A DNA stretch of 64,000 nt from Roseiarcus sp963751165 (lineage in GTDB: Bacteria; Pseudomonadota; Alphaproteobacteria; Rhizobiales; Beijerinckiaceae). Below the pieces are notes generated by a model. The model ran no database searches. It saw only the letters and a list, made by a program, of their open reading frames with translations, and was not told the origin of the DNA. A program made the translations under genes and the position numbers. The stretch covers positions 58,204 to 122,203 of the forward strand of contig CAVVTP010000021.1 in the NCBI GenBank assembly GCA_963751165.1. Direction: 5' to 3'. Positions 53,438 through 62,953 of this stretch are shown here, piece by piece (the stretch's first letter is position 1; the number at the start of each line of letters is the position of its first letter).

Positions 53438-55032
53438 CGCCGCGACGGGCGACCGTCTGCCCACGCCAGCGACAACAAGGCTGCGACAAGCGCGAGCGCG
53501 GCGAAAGCCATGAAACTGATCGCCGCTCCGCGCGCGACGTCCGCCGCCGGCAGCTCCATCATCGAAGGCCGGCCCGCAACTTCCCGGAGCTGCAACGACA
53601 GGATCATCGAGGCGAGCGAGATGCCCAGGCTCATGCCGAAGGTGCGCATCATCTGCAACAGGCCGGCGGCCTGGCCGGTCGCTCCGGCGGCGGCGGCGCC
53701 CATGACCTCGCTGTTGTTGGGCGCAGTGAACAGGCCTTGCCCGGCGCCGAGCAGCGCCAGCAGACCGGTCAGCAGAGCCAACCGGGAAGCGCCCGTGTCG
53801 AGCACATAGGCCAATAACAGAGAGCTCGCCAAAATCGTCAGCGTCCCGACGGCCCGCAGCAGCCTCGCGCCAACCCGGTCGTACAACGCTCCGCTGATCG
53901 GCGCGGCGAGGGCCAACGCGACCGGGATCGCGGTAAGCCGCAACCCGGCCGTCAGCGGCGAGTCGCCGTAAACCCGTTCCAGGACAAACGGCATCACGAA
54001 AAACGCGCCAAACAGAATAGCGTAGGACAGCAATCCGGCGACATTGCCGGCGACGAACACGGCGTTGCGAAAGAGGGCCGGGTCGATCAGCGGCGACGGG
54101 GCGCGCAGCTGGCGATAGCCAAAGCCTGTCAGCAGCGCCAGGCCGACGACAACGGGCGCGAGCAAGAGCGGCGAGCCGATCGGGGACCGGCCCGCCTGAT
54201 TGAGCGCCAGCAGCAACAGGGCGAGCGCCGGAACCAGCAATATGGCCCCGATGAGGTCGAATCGGCCCGGGCTCCAGCCCCGTTCCGTTCGCGGCAATAC
54301 GACGAAGCCGATCGCGGCGCCGATGAGCCCGACCGGGACATTGAGCCAGAACACCCAGCGCCAACCGAGCAGGCTGATCAGCAGCCCGCCTAGCGCCGGC
54401 CCAGCGCTCAGGCCGACCGCCTGAGCGGCGGATTGCACCCCCAACGCCCGGCCACGCCGGTCCGGACCGACGGTCGCGACAATGATCGCGACGCTGTTGG
54501 CCATCATCAAGGTCGCCCCGAGCGCCTGCAGCACCCGGGCGCCGATCAGCGAGTCGAGGTTCGGCGCCAGCCCGCATAGCCCCGAGCCTACGACGAAGAC
54601 CAGAAAGCCGCAGCAATATAAGAGCTTCCGGCCCAGGATATCGGACAGCCGGCCGACGATCGGCAGCATGGCCGTGACGACGAGCAGATAGGCGATCGAG
54701 ACCCAGGCGACCGCCCTGACCGGCTCGTGAAAACTCTGTCTGAGTTCGGGCAGCACGAGTTGGGCGATGCTGGCGTCGACCTGCCCCATGAAGGCGCCGA
54801 TGCAAACGGCGCCGACGACCAGCCATGGATAGAAAGAAAGACGCGTGAAGACGCCGAGCGGCGCAGGCTCGCGCCAGGAGCCGAAGCGGCCCGCATTCTT
54901 GCTCGAGACGCCGGAATCCGTCGTCTTCAGGTCCATTTTCGCAACCTTGGCGTCGTCGGTTTGCGCCCGGGAGGGCTCTCGTTCCGGAGCCGGCCGCTCG
55001 GCCGCCCTTGGAAAAAGCCCCCGGCGCAGCAT
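53434..55032 (-). CDS. MFS exporter of the DHA2 (14-TM) family
   Basis: The protein of up to 532 residues has about 14 hydrophobic helices. These include SFYPWLVVGAVCIGAFMGQV with VDASIAQLVLPEL (motif D-like), VSIAYLLVVTAMLPIVGRLS and DILGRKLLYCCG (motif A), and RALGVQSAAQAVGLSAGPAL and GGLLISLLGWRWVFWLNVPV (antiporter motif C). It is a proton-driven drug exporter of the EmrB/QacA type. The Met at 54936 (MDLKTTDSG) is an alternative start after a charged leader. No adaptor gene adjoins it. It is convergent with the aldo-keto reductase. Confidence 0.9.
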   Translation of the reverse strand: MLRRGLFPRAAERPAPEREPSRAQTDDAKVAKMDLKTTDSGVSSKNAGRFGSWREPAPLGVFTRLSFYPWLVVGAVCIGAFMGQVDASIAQLVLPELRQSFHEPVRAVAWVSIAYLLVVTAMLPIVGRLSDILGRKLLYCCGFLVFVVGSGLCGLAPNLDSLIGARVLQALGATLMMANSVAIIVATVGPDRRGRALGVQSAAQAVGLSAGPALGGLLISLLGWRWVFWLNVPVGLIGAAIGFVVLPRTERGWSPGRFDLIGAILLVPALALLLLALNQAGRSPIGSPLLLAPVVVGLALLTGFGYRQLRAPSPLIDPALFRNAVFVAGNVAGLLSYAILFGAFFVMPFVLERVYGDSPLTAGLRLTAIPVALALAAPISGALYDRVGARLLRAVGTLTILASSLLLAYVLDTGASRLALLTGLLALLGAGQGLFTAPNNSEVMGAAAAGATGQAAGLLQMMRTFGMSLGISLASMILSLQLREVAGRPSMMELPAADVARGAAISFMAFAALALVAALLSLAWADGRPSRR

Positions 55033-55197
55033 GGTGCTTCAATGCTCGCGGATCAATTTTGAGCCCGAACGTTGAGAGTTTTGTGAGAAGACCCCGAGTT
55101 CAGGCGGTTACGGGCGGCCCGACAAACTGCTCGTCTGCGCGAGGCATGATCAGGGCGACGAGACAAAAACAAGCGTCTCGGACCGGCGCCGCCTCCG

Positions 55198-56955
55198 TCA
55201 GGCCTCTTGCGCCTTTTCCGCCAGACGGTCGGCCAATTGTTTGAGCCCCCACTTCCGTGCGAGGCGGGATGCGGAGGCCCATGTCGGCGTCTGGTCGGCC
55301 AACGAGGGAAGCGGCGCCGACGCGTCCATCGTGGCGATCGATCGAAAGAGGCGGAGCATCGCCGCCTGAGCGGGGAAGGAGCCCGCAGCAAGGACGCCGT
55401 CGAGCGTCCCGTAACGTCGCACGAGGTCGGCAGCGCGTTTTGGACCGACCCCGGCGGCGCCGGGCAGTTTATCGGAAGGATCGCCGCGAAGCGCGATGAA
55501 GTCGGGTACTTGTTCCGGGTTGACGCCATATCGCTTCCGGACCTCTTCGGGGCCGATGCGCGCGACTTCGCCGGCCCGCACGGGATAGAGGATCGTCGTG
55601 CTCGGCGAGGCCAGCTGAAACGCGTCCCGATCTCCGCTGGCGACAAGGACAGACCCGCCCGCGCGCTCCTCGGCGGAAGCCGCGGCGGCAAGAAAGTCGT
55701 CCGCCTCGAACCCCGGGGCTTTGGCGTTGGCGAACCCGCACGCTGCGACGAGCTCAGGCAGCGCGTTCAACTGCTCGATCAGCTCGTCGTCGAACTCGCG
55801 CCCGCTTTGATAGGCGGGAAAGAGCTCGCGGCGCCTGGTCGGCGCCTCCAAGCTGTCCCAGCCGACAATCACTGCGCGGGGCTGCTCGGTCTCATAGAAG
55901 CGCAGCAAGACATTGGCGAAGCCGAGGATCGCTCCGGCGCCCTTGCCGTCGCTGCGGCGGATTGTCTTCGGCAATGCATGGTACGACCGGTGCGCGAAGG
56001 AATCGCCATCGATCGCCAGCAACGGAGCGCGAGGAACCTTCGGCCTCGCCGCGCTCGCCGCTCGGGTCCGGCTTGGCCGCTTAGCCTCATCGCCGGCCGG
56101 ACGCGTCGCTCCTGCCGATTTTCTCAAAAGGGTTGGCGGCGCCGGCGCTGTCGCAATTCGAGAAGGAACGGTCCGACGTCTCGTTGGATCGCCAAGTTTG
56201 GCCCATACCGGCGCATGATCGCTCGCGCCCTCCTTTCCACGCGTCTCCCGGTCGACGCCGACATCCTGCAGGCGCTCCTTGAGCGCGGGGCTCAGCAGGA
56301 TTTGGTCGAGGCGCAGGCCGGCGTCGCGTTCCCAACGGTTCCGCTTGTAATCCCAGAAAGTGTACATCGGCTCTTTGGGATGGAGCGCCCGGACGGCGTC
56401 GGTCCACCCCTGCGACAGGAGGCGCTGGTAGGCGGCGCGGCTTTCGGGCTGCAGCAGGGCGTCGCGGTCCCAGGATTTGGTCGGATAGATATCGAGATCG
56501 GTCGGCACGACATTGGTTTCGCCGGCCAGCACGACGGGCGCCCCCGTGGCGAGGAGTTCGGCCGCATGGGCCGTCAGGCGCATGAGCCAGGCGAGCTTGT
56601 AGTCGAATTTGGGGCCTGGCTGAGGGTTCCCGTTCGGCGCATAGATCGAGGCGACGAGCACGCCATTGACGGCCGCTTCCAGGTAGCGGCTCTGGCTGTC
56701 CGCGGCGTCGCCCGGCAATTCCATGCGCGTGACCACCGGCGCCCAGCGAGACAGGATCGCCACGCCGTTCCAGCTCTTCTCACCGCGCCAGACCGCCTCG
56801 TAGCCCGCCTCGCGAAAGGCTTCCGCCGGAAACTCGGCATCCGTGGCCTTGATTTCCTGCAGGCAGACGACATCAGGCTCGGCTTCGCCAAGCCAATCGA
56901 GAAGGTTCGCCAGGCGGCGGTTGATGTTGTTGATGTTGAAACTGGCGATCTTCAT
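55198..56955 (-). CDS. Exonuclease III-like domain fused to FEN-type 5' nuclease domain
   Basis: This protein of about 585 residues has two nuclease domains. Residues 1-255 are Xth-type: MKIASFNINNINRRL, VVCLQEIKA (metal Glu), WNGVAILSRW, LDQILLSPAL and EGASDHAPVWAKL (Asp-His). The usual GDxN motif reads LAGETNVVPTD, so the catalytic Asp appears replaced by Glu. After an Arg/Ala/Pro linker, residues from about 310 form a polymerase I-like 5'-3' exonuclease: LLAIDGDSFAHRSYHALP, FEADDFLAAA, VLVASGDRDAFQLAS and ALRGDPSDKLPGAAGVGPKR. Combined AP-endonuclease-like and flap-nuclease activities would suit base-excision repair. An in-frame start at 56982 is also possible. The fusion could also arise from a lost stop. 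Confidence 0.88.
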   Translation of the reverse strand: MKIASFNINNINRRLANLLDWLGEAEPDVVCLQEIKATDAEFPAEAFREAGYEAVWRGEKSWNGVAILSRWAPVVTRMELPGDAADSQSRYLEAAVNGVLVASIYAPNGNPQPGPKFDYKLAWLMRLTAHAAELLATGAPVVLAGETNVVPTDLDIYPTKSWDRDALLQPESRAAYQRLLSQGWTDAVRALHPKEPMYTFWDYKRNRWERDAGLRLDQILLSPALKERLQDVGVDRETRGKEGASDHAPVWAKLGDPTRRRTVPSRIATAPAPPTLLRKSAGATRPAGDEAKRPSRTRAASAARPKVPRAPLLAIDGDSFAHRSYHALPKTIRRSDGKGAGAILGFANVLLRFYETEQPRAVIVGWDSLEAPTRRRELFPAYQSGREFDDELIEQLNALPELVAACGFANAKAPGFEADDFLAAAASAEERAGGSVLVASGDRDAFQLASPSTTILYPVRAGEVARIGPEEVRKRYGVNPEQVPDFIALRGDPSDKLPGAAGVGPKRAADLVRRYGTLDGVLAAGSFPAQAAMLRLFRSIATMDASAPLPSLADQTPTWASASRLARKWGLKQLADRLAEKAQEA

Positions 56956-57117
56956 CCGGGCGTCTCGAGGGTCCGAGCGCATTTCGCTCTGGGCGCCGAG
57001 GAATGTGAAGGGGGCGAGCTATGGTTCTCGATCATCCCGGGGCGTCTCATCCTCATGCAGCTCGAAGCCGCGAGATGGAATCCAAAGGCCCCTTTGGCTG
57101 ACCGACGCGGGGATTGA

Positions 57118-57553
57118 AGGCAGAAAACCTAAACCAATGCCGAGCGCTGCCCGACCGGCTGGGCGCGCGGCGCAGGTTGCGATTGTCCTGTTGCTCCCTG
57201 CAAACAGGCCAGGGCGCCCGCAACCCGTTTCCGATTGCGGTTGATTCCAACGCCTTATCGAAAGACGTCATGCCCTCCTCGAGGGGAAACAGGGAGAATT
57301 CGTCTCCCTGTTATTGCTGGATTAACTCCCTGTTGAAGCCGGTAACAGGGAGACGAGCGAGGCGGTGAAAGCGCTGCTTTCGCCGGCGGCGATGGGAAAG
57401 CCTCTCTAAACTTTCGAGAGGGACGGGAGGCAAGCAAGAGCCTGCCGCGACAAGCCGACTCTTCCTGCCCCCATCAACGCCGCGGGCGACGACTTGAAAA
57501 CTCGCGGCCAGACCTTGGCGACGAGGGAATCGGTGTTCATGGGCGGGCGCCGC
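57118..57553. other. Intergenic region with AACAGGGAG repeats
   Basis: No gene was recognised. The middle holds four copies of AACAGGGAG in alternating orientation (57288-57352). The rest is low in coding character on both strands. Confidence 0.5.
57288..57352. repeat. Two adjacent inverted repeats of AACAGGGAG
   Basis: AACAGGGAGA-(5 nt)-TCTCCCTGTT at 57288-57312 is followed by CTCCCTGTT-(9 nt)-AACAGGGAG at 57326-57352. Both dyads are perfect. The four copies in 65 bp suggest a MITE-like or REP-like repeat, or a clustered protein-binding site. Confidence 0.75.
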
Positions 57554-58174
57554 CTAAAGGAACGGGTTGACGATCATGCAATCGCCAAAGCGGCGGCCAT
57601 GCTGGAAATCCTCGCTGTAGAGCGTTTCGCAGCCCGCCTCGAGCGCCGCCGCGAGGATCAGGGCGTCATAAATATCGAACCCGTCGCGCTTTGCGAGCGA
57701 GACGGCGAATTCATGAGTTGACAGGGCGACAGGCATCACCTCGTCGATGAGCGCGCGGAATTCGACGAGCGCGGCCTCGATGATCGCCCAGTCGAGCCGA
57801 AGCTTCTTGCGGGAGATCCGCACGAACTCGTTGAGGACCTGGGCGCTGACGACGCCTCCGTCACCGAGCCGACTGCGCGCGACGATTCCGCGCGGATCGG
57901 CTGTCATCGTATGCACGAGGACATTGGTGTCGAAAAAAGCCGTCACCGCGTCGTTGGCTTCCTCGCGATCAAATTTGTAGTCGGCCGGAAGTGCGATCCG
58001 CATCGACGCCAGTCGCTCGAGCGCCTGCTTGCGCCGCTCGTCTTTGACGAGAGCGAGACGTTCCCGCGTAGCGTCTACGATTTCGAGTTGGTCGCCGGGC
58101 TTCAGGGAAAGCGACGCGACCAAGTCCTTGGGAAGCCGAATGGCGAGACTGTTGCCCCACTTGGCGACGCGCAT
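57554..58174 (-). CDS. VapB-VapC-like antitoxin-toxin in one reading frame
   Basis: Residues 1-75 are an AbrB/MazE-type antitoxin DNA-binding domain (MRVAKWGNSLAIRLPKDLVA, then SLKPGDQLEIVDATRER). From residue 77 the same frame continues into a PIN-domain toxin: TAFFDTNVLVHTM (first Asp), SAQVLNEFVRISRKKL (Glu), GFDIYDALILAAALEAGCE (Asp) and LYSEDFQHGRRFGD (Asp). Normally these are two genes overlapping by a few bases; here no stop separates them. The junction contains GTGACG, which could be the toxin start overlapping a TGA in another frame. A one-base indel could thus create the fusion artificially. If real, the toxin would be covalently tied to its inhibitor. Confidence 0.8.
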   Translation of the reverse strand: MRVAKWGNSLAIRLPKDLVASLSLKPGDQLEIVDATRERLALVKDERRKQALERLASMRIALPADYKFDREEANDAVTAFFDTNVLVHTMTADPRGIVARSRLGDGGVVSAQVLNEFVRISRKKLRLDWAIIEAALVEFRALIDEVMPVALSTHEFAVSLAKRDGFDIYDALILAAALEAGCETLYSEDFQHGRRFGDCMIVNPFL

Positions 58175-58389
58175 GATATCCTCGACTGATCAACCTTCAG
58201 TTCTGTATATGGTATCGCGGATATCACACCGTCGCAAACGCGCCGCTTCCGACGACGGCCCCGCTGTCGTTCGGCGCCGAGCGGATGATCGCCGCCGAGC
58301 TGCGCCAGCGCGCGCTCGCCGGCTCATCGTTCGTATCTTGCGGGACGAGGCGGCCCTCGAAGGCGGATTTAAGGATCGACTTGAGGGGA

Positions 58390-58826
58390 TTACCAGGGGA
58401 TTACGGGGACATGATATAAATTGCATAATATCGTGAGCAGCTGGACCATGGCTCGTCTTTCGCACATTACGGTCCCGGCCTTCCCCATCATGTGACGCAG
58501 CGGGGCAATCGTCGACAGGCGCTGCTCACCGATCCGGGCGATTATGCCCTCTATCGCGACTTGCTCGCCGAGCGCTGTCAAGCCAACCGCGTCGCATGTT
58601 GCGGGGCGCGACGACGCGCTGGTCGAAGTCGGCCCGGCGCTCGACGGATGACCCTGAGCCCCAACGGGCGCCCGCTCGGCGCTCAGGACTTCATCGCGAC
58701 GGTCGAGGAAGCTCGGCCATACTGTCCGCCCCGGGCAAGCGGGGGAAGCCGCAGGGAGGGCGGGTGGATTGATATGGGGACTTCGTATCATGTCCCCGTA
58801 CCCCCCCCGGTAACCCCCCGGTAACC
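58390..58826 (+). mobile_element. Degraded RAYT/IS200-like element with inverted flanks
   Basis: TACGGGGACATGATA at 58402-58416 and its exact complement at 58786-58800 flank a RAYT remnant. Outside each arm are short tandem units of the GGGGNTTACC type (58385-58407; complement at 58801-58826). This arrangement is typical of REP-associated tyrosine transposase units. Confidence 0.75.
58448..58775 (+). pseudogene. REP-associated tyrosine transposase remnant
   Basis: ATG at 58448 begins MARLSHITVP. After a one-base deletion (about 58477) the frame continues HHVTQRGNRRQALLTDPGD and YALYRDLLAERCQANRVACC, the typical RAYT N-terminus including the HVTQRGN segment. The catalytic HUH-type centre (usually MPNHVHL) and Tyr region are missing. 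The sequence jumps to NGRPLGAQDFIATVEE and a Gly/Arg-rich tail resembling the RAYT C-terminus. The enzyme is therefore inactive through internal deletion and frameshift. It lies in the gap between the VapBC-like gene and the defence-like operon. Confidence 0.75.
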
Positions 58827-59214
58827 CCCGGCGCGAGTTGCCCCGATGAGGTCGTCGAGGCCCATAGGCGCGCTCGGCAAACCCGGCTTCGCGACGGACG
58901 AACGGAAGGAGATGGATCGTTGCGCGGTCGAGGACGGAGGCAATTTCTGGGCGCGGTCGGCGGGTTGGCGTTTGATCGAATTGCAATGGTCGGCGACTAA
59001 TCCGGAATGTCGCAAATGGGCGGAAACCGGCCGTTCTCGCTATCGGGATGCCGAAGGTTGAGGCCGATACTTGCTTGAGGTTCCCGGCGGCCATGGATGA
59101 AGAAATCGTTTGGCGTTTCAGCCGAGAAACCACGTCGTATGCCCGCAAACTTGCTATCCCCGCCGAACTCATAAGGGGCATTGTAATTTATGACGGGTGA
59201 GATACCCTTCATGA
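58827..59214. other. Region upstream of the methyltransferase operon
   Basis: No gene was recognised; overlapping frames lack family features. The last 100 bp, which become more AT-rich (CATTGTAATTTATGACGG), should contain the operon promoter. Confidence 0.4.
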
Positions 59215-59664
59215 ATGCAACTCATGCAAGCTGCCGACGCGTCGCGTCTCGCTGGGCTGACGTCTCACCAACTGCGTGAGTGGTGCGCACGCCGGTGCAT
59301 TGTTATGCCCGACGTGGCTGGTGCCGGCCGTGGGCGGCACGCGCTGTATTCCTGGCAGACAGTGCTCACATTGCGAGTACTGCGCGAGCTCAACCAGCGC
59401 TTCGGCGTGGAGGTGGGCGCCTGGAAAGGCGCTCTCAGAGAGTTCCGCGCATTGGTGGTCGGCCGCTCCTTTCCGGGGTTATGGAGTACGCTCGTCGCTT
59501 TCCCGGACTGCGACCATGCCCGGCTGATCGAGAGCCGATCGGTCGGCGGCGAGGAGCTGCTGCTGCTCCCCCTAGCACCGCACCTGCAAGCAATCGCCCA
59601 GGATTTCGCGCTTCCATCCGAGCAGCAGCTGCCGCTGTTCCCGGCGGTGGGGCTACGGCGATGA
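59215..59664 (+). CDS. MerR-like helix-turn-helix regulator
   Basis: The 149-residue protein begins with a MerR-type winged HTH: ADASRLAGLTSHQLREWCAR, then YSWQTVLTLRVLRELNQRFG. A C-terminal effector region follows (LVVGRSFPGLWSTLVAFPD) without the Cys or drug-binding motifs of classical MerR proteins. Similar DNA-binding proteins often head defence operons and keep them repressed. ATG at 59215 or 59224 is the likely start. Its stop overlaps the methyltransferase start (ATGA at 59661), so the two are translationally coupled. Confidence 0.75.
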   Translation: MQLMQAADASRLAGLTSHQLREWCARRCIVMPDVAGAGRGRHALYSWQTVLTLRVLRELNQRFGVEVGAWKGALREFRALVVGRSFPGLWSTLVAFPDCDHARLIESRSVGGEELLLLPLAPHLQAIAQDFALPSEQQLPLFPAVGLRR

Positions 59665-62137
59665 TCGTCAGCGAGGACCCCAGGCTGTGGGCGCGCCACT
59701 TCGGGTTGGCGATGGCGCCGCTCTTCGAGCATGAAACGGAGGCGCCCGGAACGCACGCCGTTCTTCTCGATGGCGCTAACGGCAGCTTTGCGATGTCGTT
59801 GTCGGACGAGGAATTGTGGCGCAACCCGGGGCCGGCCAACTGGATCTGGTCGAGCGACGTGGCACACCACGTGACCGTCACCGCCGGCAAGGTTGCCGTG
59901 CTGCGCTGGGACCGGCCGGCCGATGCACGCGTGTTCGAACGCGGCAGTATTGAACGCAACCTCGACCGATTCTACGGTTTTCTTTCCGAGGACCGGCTGC
60001 GGTCGAACCGCAGCGTTGTCGATCACTTGCTCGGCTTCTTCCGGCGACTTCGTTCGCTAGGCCATACCGCAGGCGTTCCCGACGCGCGCGCCACCGACTT
60101 GTTCACTGCGGCGCTGGCGAGGCTCCTGGCGGGCAAGGACGTCGCGCCGTCCGCGTCCGACTACGGTTTGGCAAATGATGCCGAGACACTGATTGCCAAA
60201 CTCGACTCGCGGGGACTGGCTGCGGCCATCGACGAGGTTGGGCAGGGGACGGGCACCTTGTCACTATTGCGGCTCCACCCGGCGCTCACCATCCGCCACG
60301 CCGGCGGCCAGTTGTTCCAGGAAGCGCATTTCGAACTGTTGCGAGGCGCGACCGATTTCGATCTGTTCGGCCTAGTCGGCATTTCCGACGTCGCGCGCGA
60401 AAGCCGGGGAGGCACCCATTTCACGCCGGCGACGCTGGCGCGCTGCCTCGTCGAACGAGCGCTGGAAAGCATCGACCCTCCGGTCGAGCAACGCGACTCG
60501 CTTACACTTTGCGATCCGGCGTGCGGCTCGGGCGCCTTCCTGCATGAGGCGCTGCGGGGGCTACGCCGGGCGGGCTTTGCGGGCCGGTTGCAACTGATCG
60601 GCTATGACATTTCGCCGGCAGCAATTGCGATGGCGCGCTTCGCGGTGACCGCGTCGCTGCGCGATTGGATGCCGGCAGGCGGTGTCGCACTCGATCTCCA
60701 ACCCGGCGACTTTCTCGGCGAGCGCGGGATGCCTGCGGCGGACGTCATCGTCATGAACCCGCCCTTCATCGGGTTTGCTGCCCAAACGCCGAAGCAGCGC
60801 GATCAGCTAGCAGTGGCGCTAGGGGCCGCGAGCGCCGGTCGAGGTGACTACAGCATGGCCTTTGTGCTGAGCGCGCTTGAGTCGCTCAACCCGGGCGGCG
60901 TGCTGGGCACGCTTTTCCCCGCGAGCCTGCTTTCGCTTAAGGCGGCGTCCACATGGCGCGAGCAGTTGCTCGACCTCGCCGATCTTCGCTTTCTTGGCTC
61001 GATCGGCGATTTTGGCCTTTTCTCTCACGCGCTCGTCCAGGTCGCCGCGGCGGTCTTCAGCAAGGGCCGCCGACACGACCAGGAGTTCGTAGCGCTGATC
61101 ACCGAAAATGACCCTCTGGCCACGAGCGTTGCGCTTCGCCAGCTCCGCCGTATGCGCGAGGAGGAAGGCAGTGCGACGATTGTCGAGGACGCCTGGAGCC
61201 TATTTCCTGTGCCAGTTGCAGCTCTCAAGGAACGGCCAACTTGGCGACTGCCGAGCCCGAAGGGCGAGCGGATACTCAAAGCGCTCTCCCAGGCCGGCTT
61301 GCCCACGGTCGCCAACCTGTTCGAGATTGCCCAAGGTATTCAGACCGGACTTAACACCGCCCTGTTGCTGACGGCGGAGGAATATCACGCGCTACCGGCG
61401 AAGGAGCGACGCTTCTTCCGCCAAGCGATAATGACCGAACTTAATCCAAGGGGGGTCGTATTACCAAGGTCTATTGGCTTTTCTTCCCGCACGATACCAA
61501 AGGCGCTCTGTTCCCCGACGAAGACGCTGTGCGGCACGCGGTTCCGCGCTATTTTGCACAGTATCTCGAACCGAATCGCGCCCGGCTTGAAGCTCGCGCG
61601 ACGATCATTCGGTCAGGACGCACGGACTGGTGGGGCCTCATGCACCCCCGCGCCTGGAGCTTGAACCCTCGTCCCCGTATCCTCACTAAATTCTTCGGCG
61701 CCGAAGGCGCGTTCGTAGGCGACTACGACGCGACCTATTTTGCCGTGATGGGCCATGTCTGGACCTTGAAATCGCGAGTTGCCGCAAGCGCCCCTGAGAT
61801 AGCTGAGGTGAACGAGAGTGTCGCTGACGAGCAACTGGAGGAGGCCGACCTCCTCGCTGCGTTTGTGGGGATTTGCAATTCGGCCGCGTTCGCCAAGCTT
61901 CTAGGCCTCTACGCGCCGCACGTCGCTGGCGGCCAGTTTGATCTCAGCGCTCGGCATGTCGGTCCGATCCCGATCCCCGACCTTACGTTGCTCGCGCTTG
62001 ATCCAGTGACGGGCCGAGCAGTTCGAGCGCTTGGGGCACTAGGCAGGCAGATCGATCTCAGCAATGCTGACTGGCGTCGCAGCGCCGCCGAGGCTGCATC
62101 CTATCTTTATGGCGGCATCGATCTTGACGCCCTCTGA
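59661..62137 (+). pseudogene. Adenine-specific DNA methyltransferase (Eco57I/PglX-like), frameshifted at a G6 tract
   Basis: Starting MIVSEDPRLWARHFGLAMAP, the protein has an N-terminal domain, then the SAM-binding motif LCDPACGSGAFLHEALRG (about residues 282-299) and the catalytic motif IVMNPPFIGFAA (NPPF at about 366), the order of N6-adenine enzymes. Near 61450 the sequence AAGGGGGGTCG breaks the frame. The next frame reads GGRITKVYWLFFPHDTKG and continues with a target-recognition-like region (TKFFGAEGAFVGDYDATYFA; YAPHVAGGQFDLSARHVGPI) to 62137. Joined length is about 825 residues. A change of one G would restore it. Phase variation at the G tract or a sequencing error both fit. Confidence 0.85.
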
Positions 62138-62881
62138 GCTAGAGCGTCGTCGGCTTCGCGCGAGCAAGGCCGAACTCGACCACCGCTGGGTCACGCTCGG
62201 CGGGCTGTTCAGCGCCAGCCTCGATCGCCCAAAGTGCGCGATCGTGATCGAAGCGGAATATCTTACGGCTGGCGTTTGGACCGGGCTGCGTGGCGATGGC
62301 GTGGAACGGATCACTCGCAATCGCGGCGTCGCAAGTGTCGTGCAGTTTGCGGCGCTGCCCGAAGGCCTCACCGCTTGGCTCGGGTATCAGGAAGTGTGGG
62401 ACCAGGCGAGCGCCCGAGGACCGTTCTACTTTCGGCAAGCGGGGCTCACCGTCCATGTCGGTGAAGTAGGCGATCCGGTAAAGCCGCAATTGCTTAGACT
62501 TGAATGGCCTGGGCTGCGCGACTGGGACAGTTCGGGCGTGGGATTTCAGAGCCCTGGAGCGGGGCACCCACATTGGCAGATCGATCTGTTCGCGAGCTTA
62601 CGCGCGCTCCGCGAACCAGCGGCTTTCGAACCGAATTTGTCGAGGCGATCGAGGATTTCGGCGCGCTCCGAGACGCGCCGTCCCTGCCTGACCGCATCGC
62701 GCGACTGACTTTTGAACGAATGCACCTTGCAAGTGCGGCTCCCTGGTGGTCGGATCGCCCCGCCGAATTTGCGCTCCATCATCTCAACGCGCCGAGCGAC
62801 AAAGCTGCGCTTTCGCGTTGGCTGGACTGCGCGATCGCATATGTTCGTCAGGAACTAGCCCGCTGTGTACCGCGACGCTAG
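62109..62881 (+). pseudogene. Unknown protein of the methyltransferase operon, frameshifted
   Basis: From ATG 62109, overlapping the methyltransferase end by 29 bp, it reads MAASILTPSELERRRLRASK and later GVGFQSPGAGHPHWQIDLFA. Near 62605-62640 the frame shifts, continuing with FRTEFVEAIEDFGALRDAPS, LASAAPWWSDRPAEFALHHL and a terminus at 62881. Joined length is about 257 residues. I do not recognise a family with confidence. It has no membrane segment, Walker motif or clear nuclease motif. Its place between a methyltransferase and a DRHyd-like protein suggests an adaptor, specificity or sensor subunit. Confidence 0.6.
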
Positions 62882-62953
62882 GCGTGTCCACGGAAACGGC
62901 CTCTCACCGAGTTCACCCACCATCCGTTTCGCTTTCCCGATTGCTCTGCCGAC

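Noticed and set aside
52298..55042. 914-residue minus-strand reading frame
   Set aside because: It is a shadow of the MFS exporter and aldo-keto reductase genes; its translation is Arg/Ala/Gly-rich and has no motifs.
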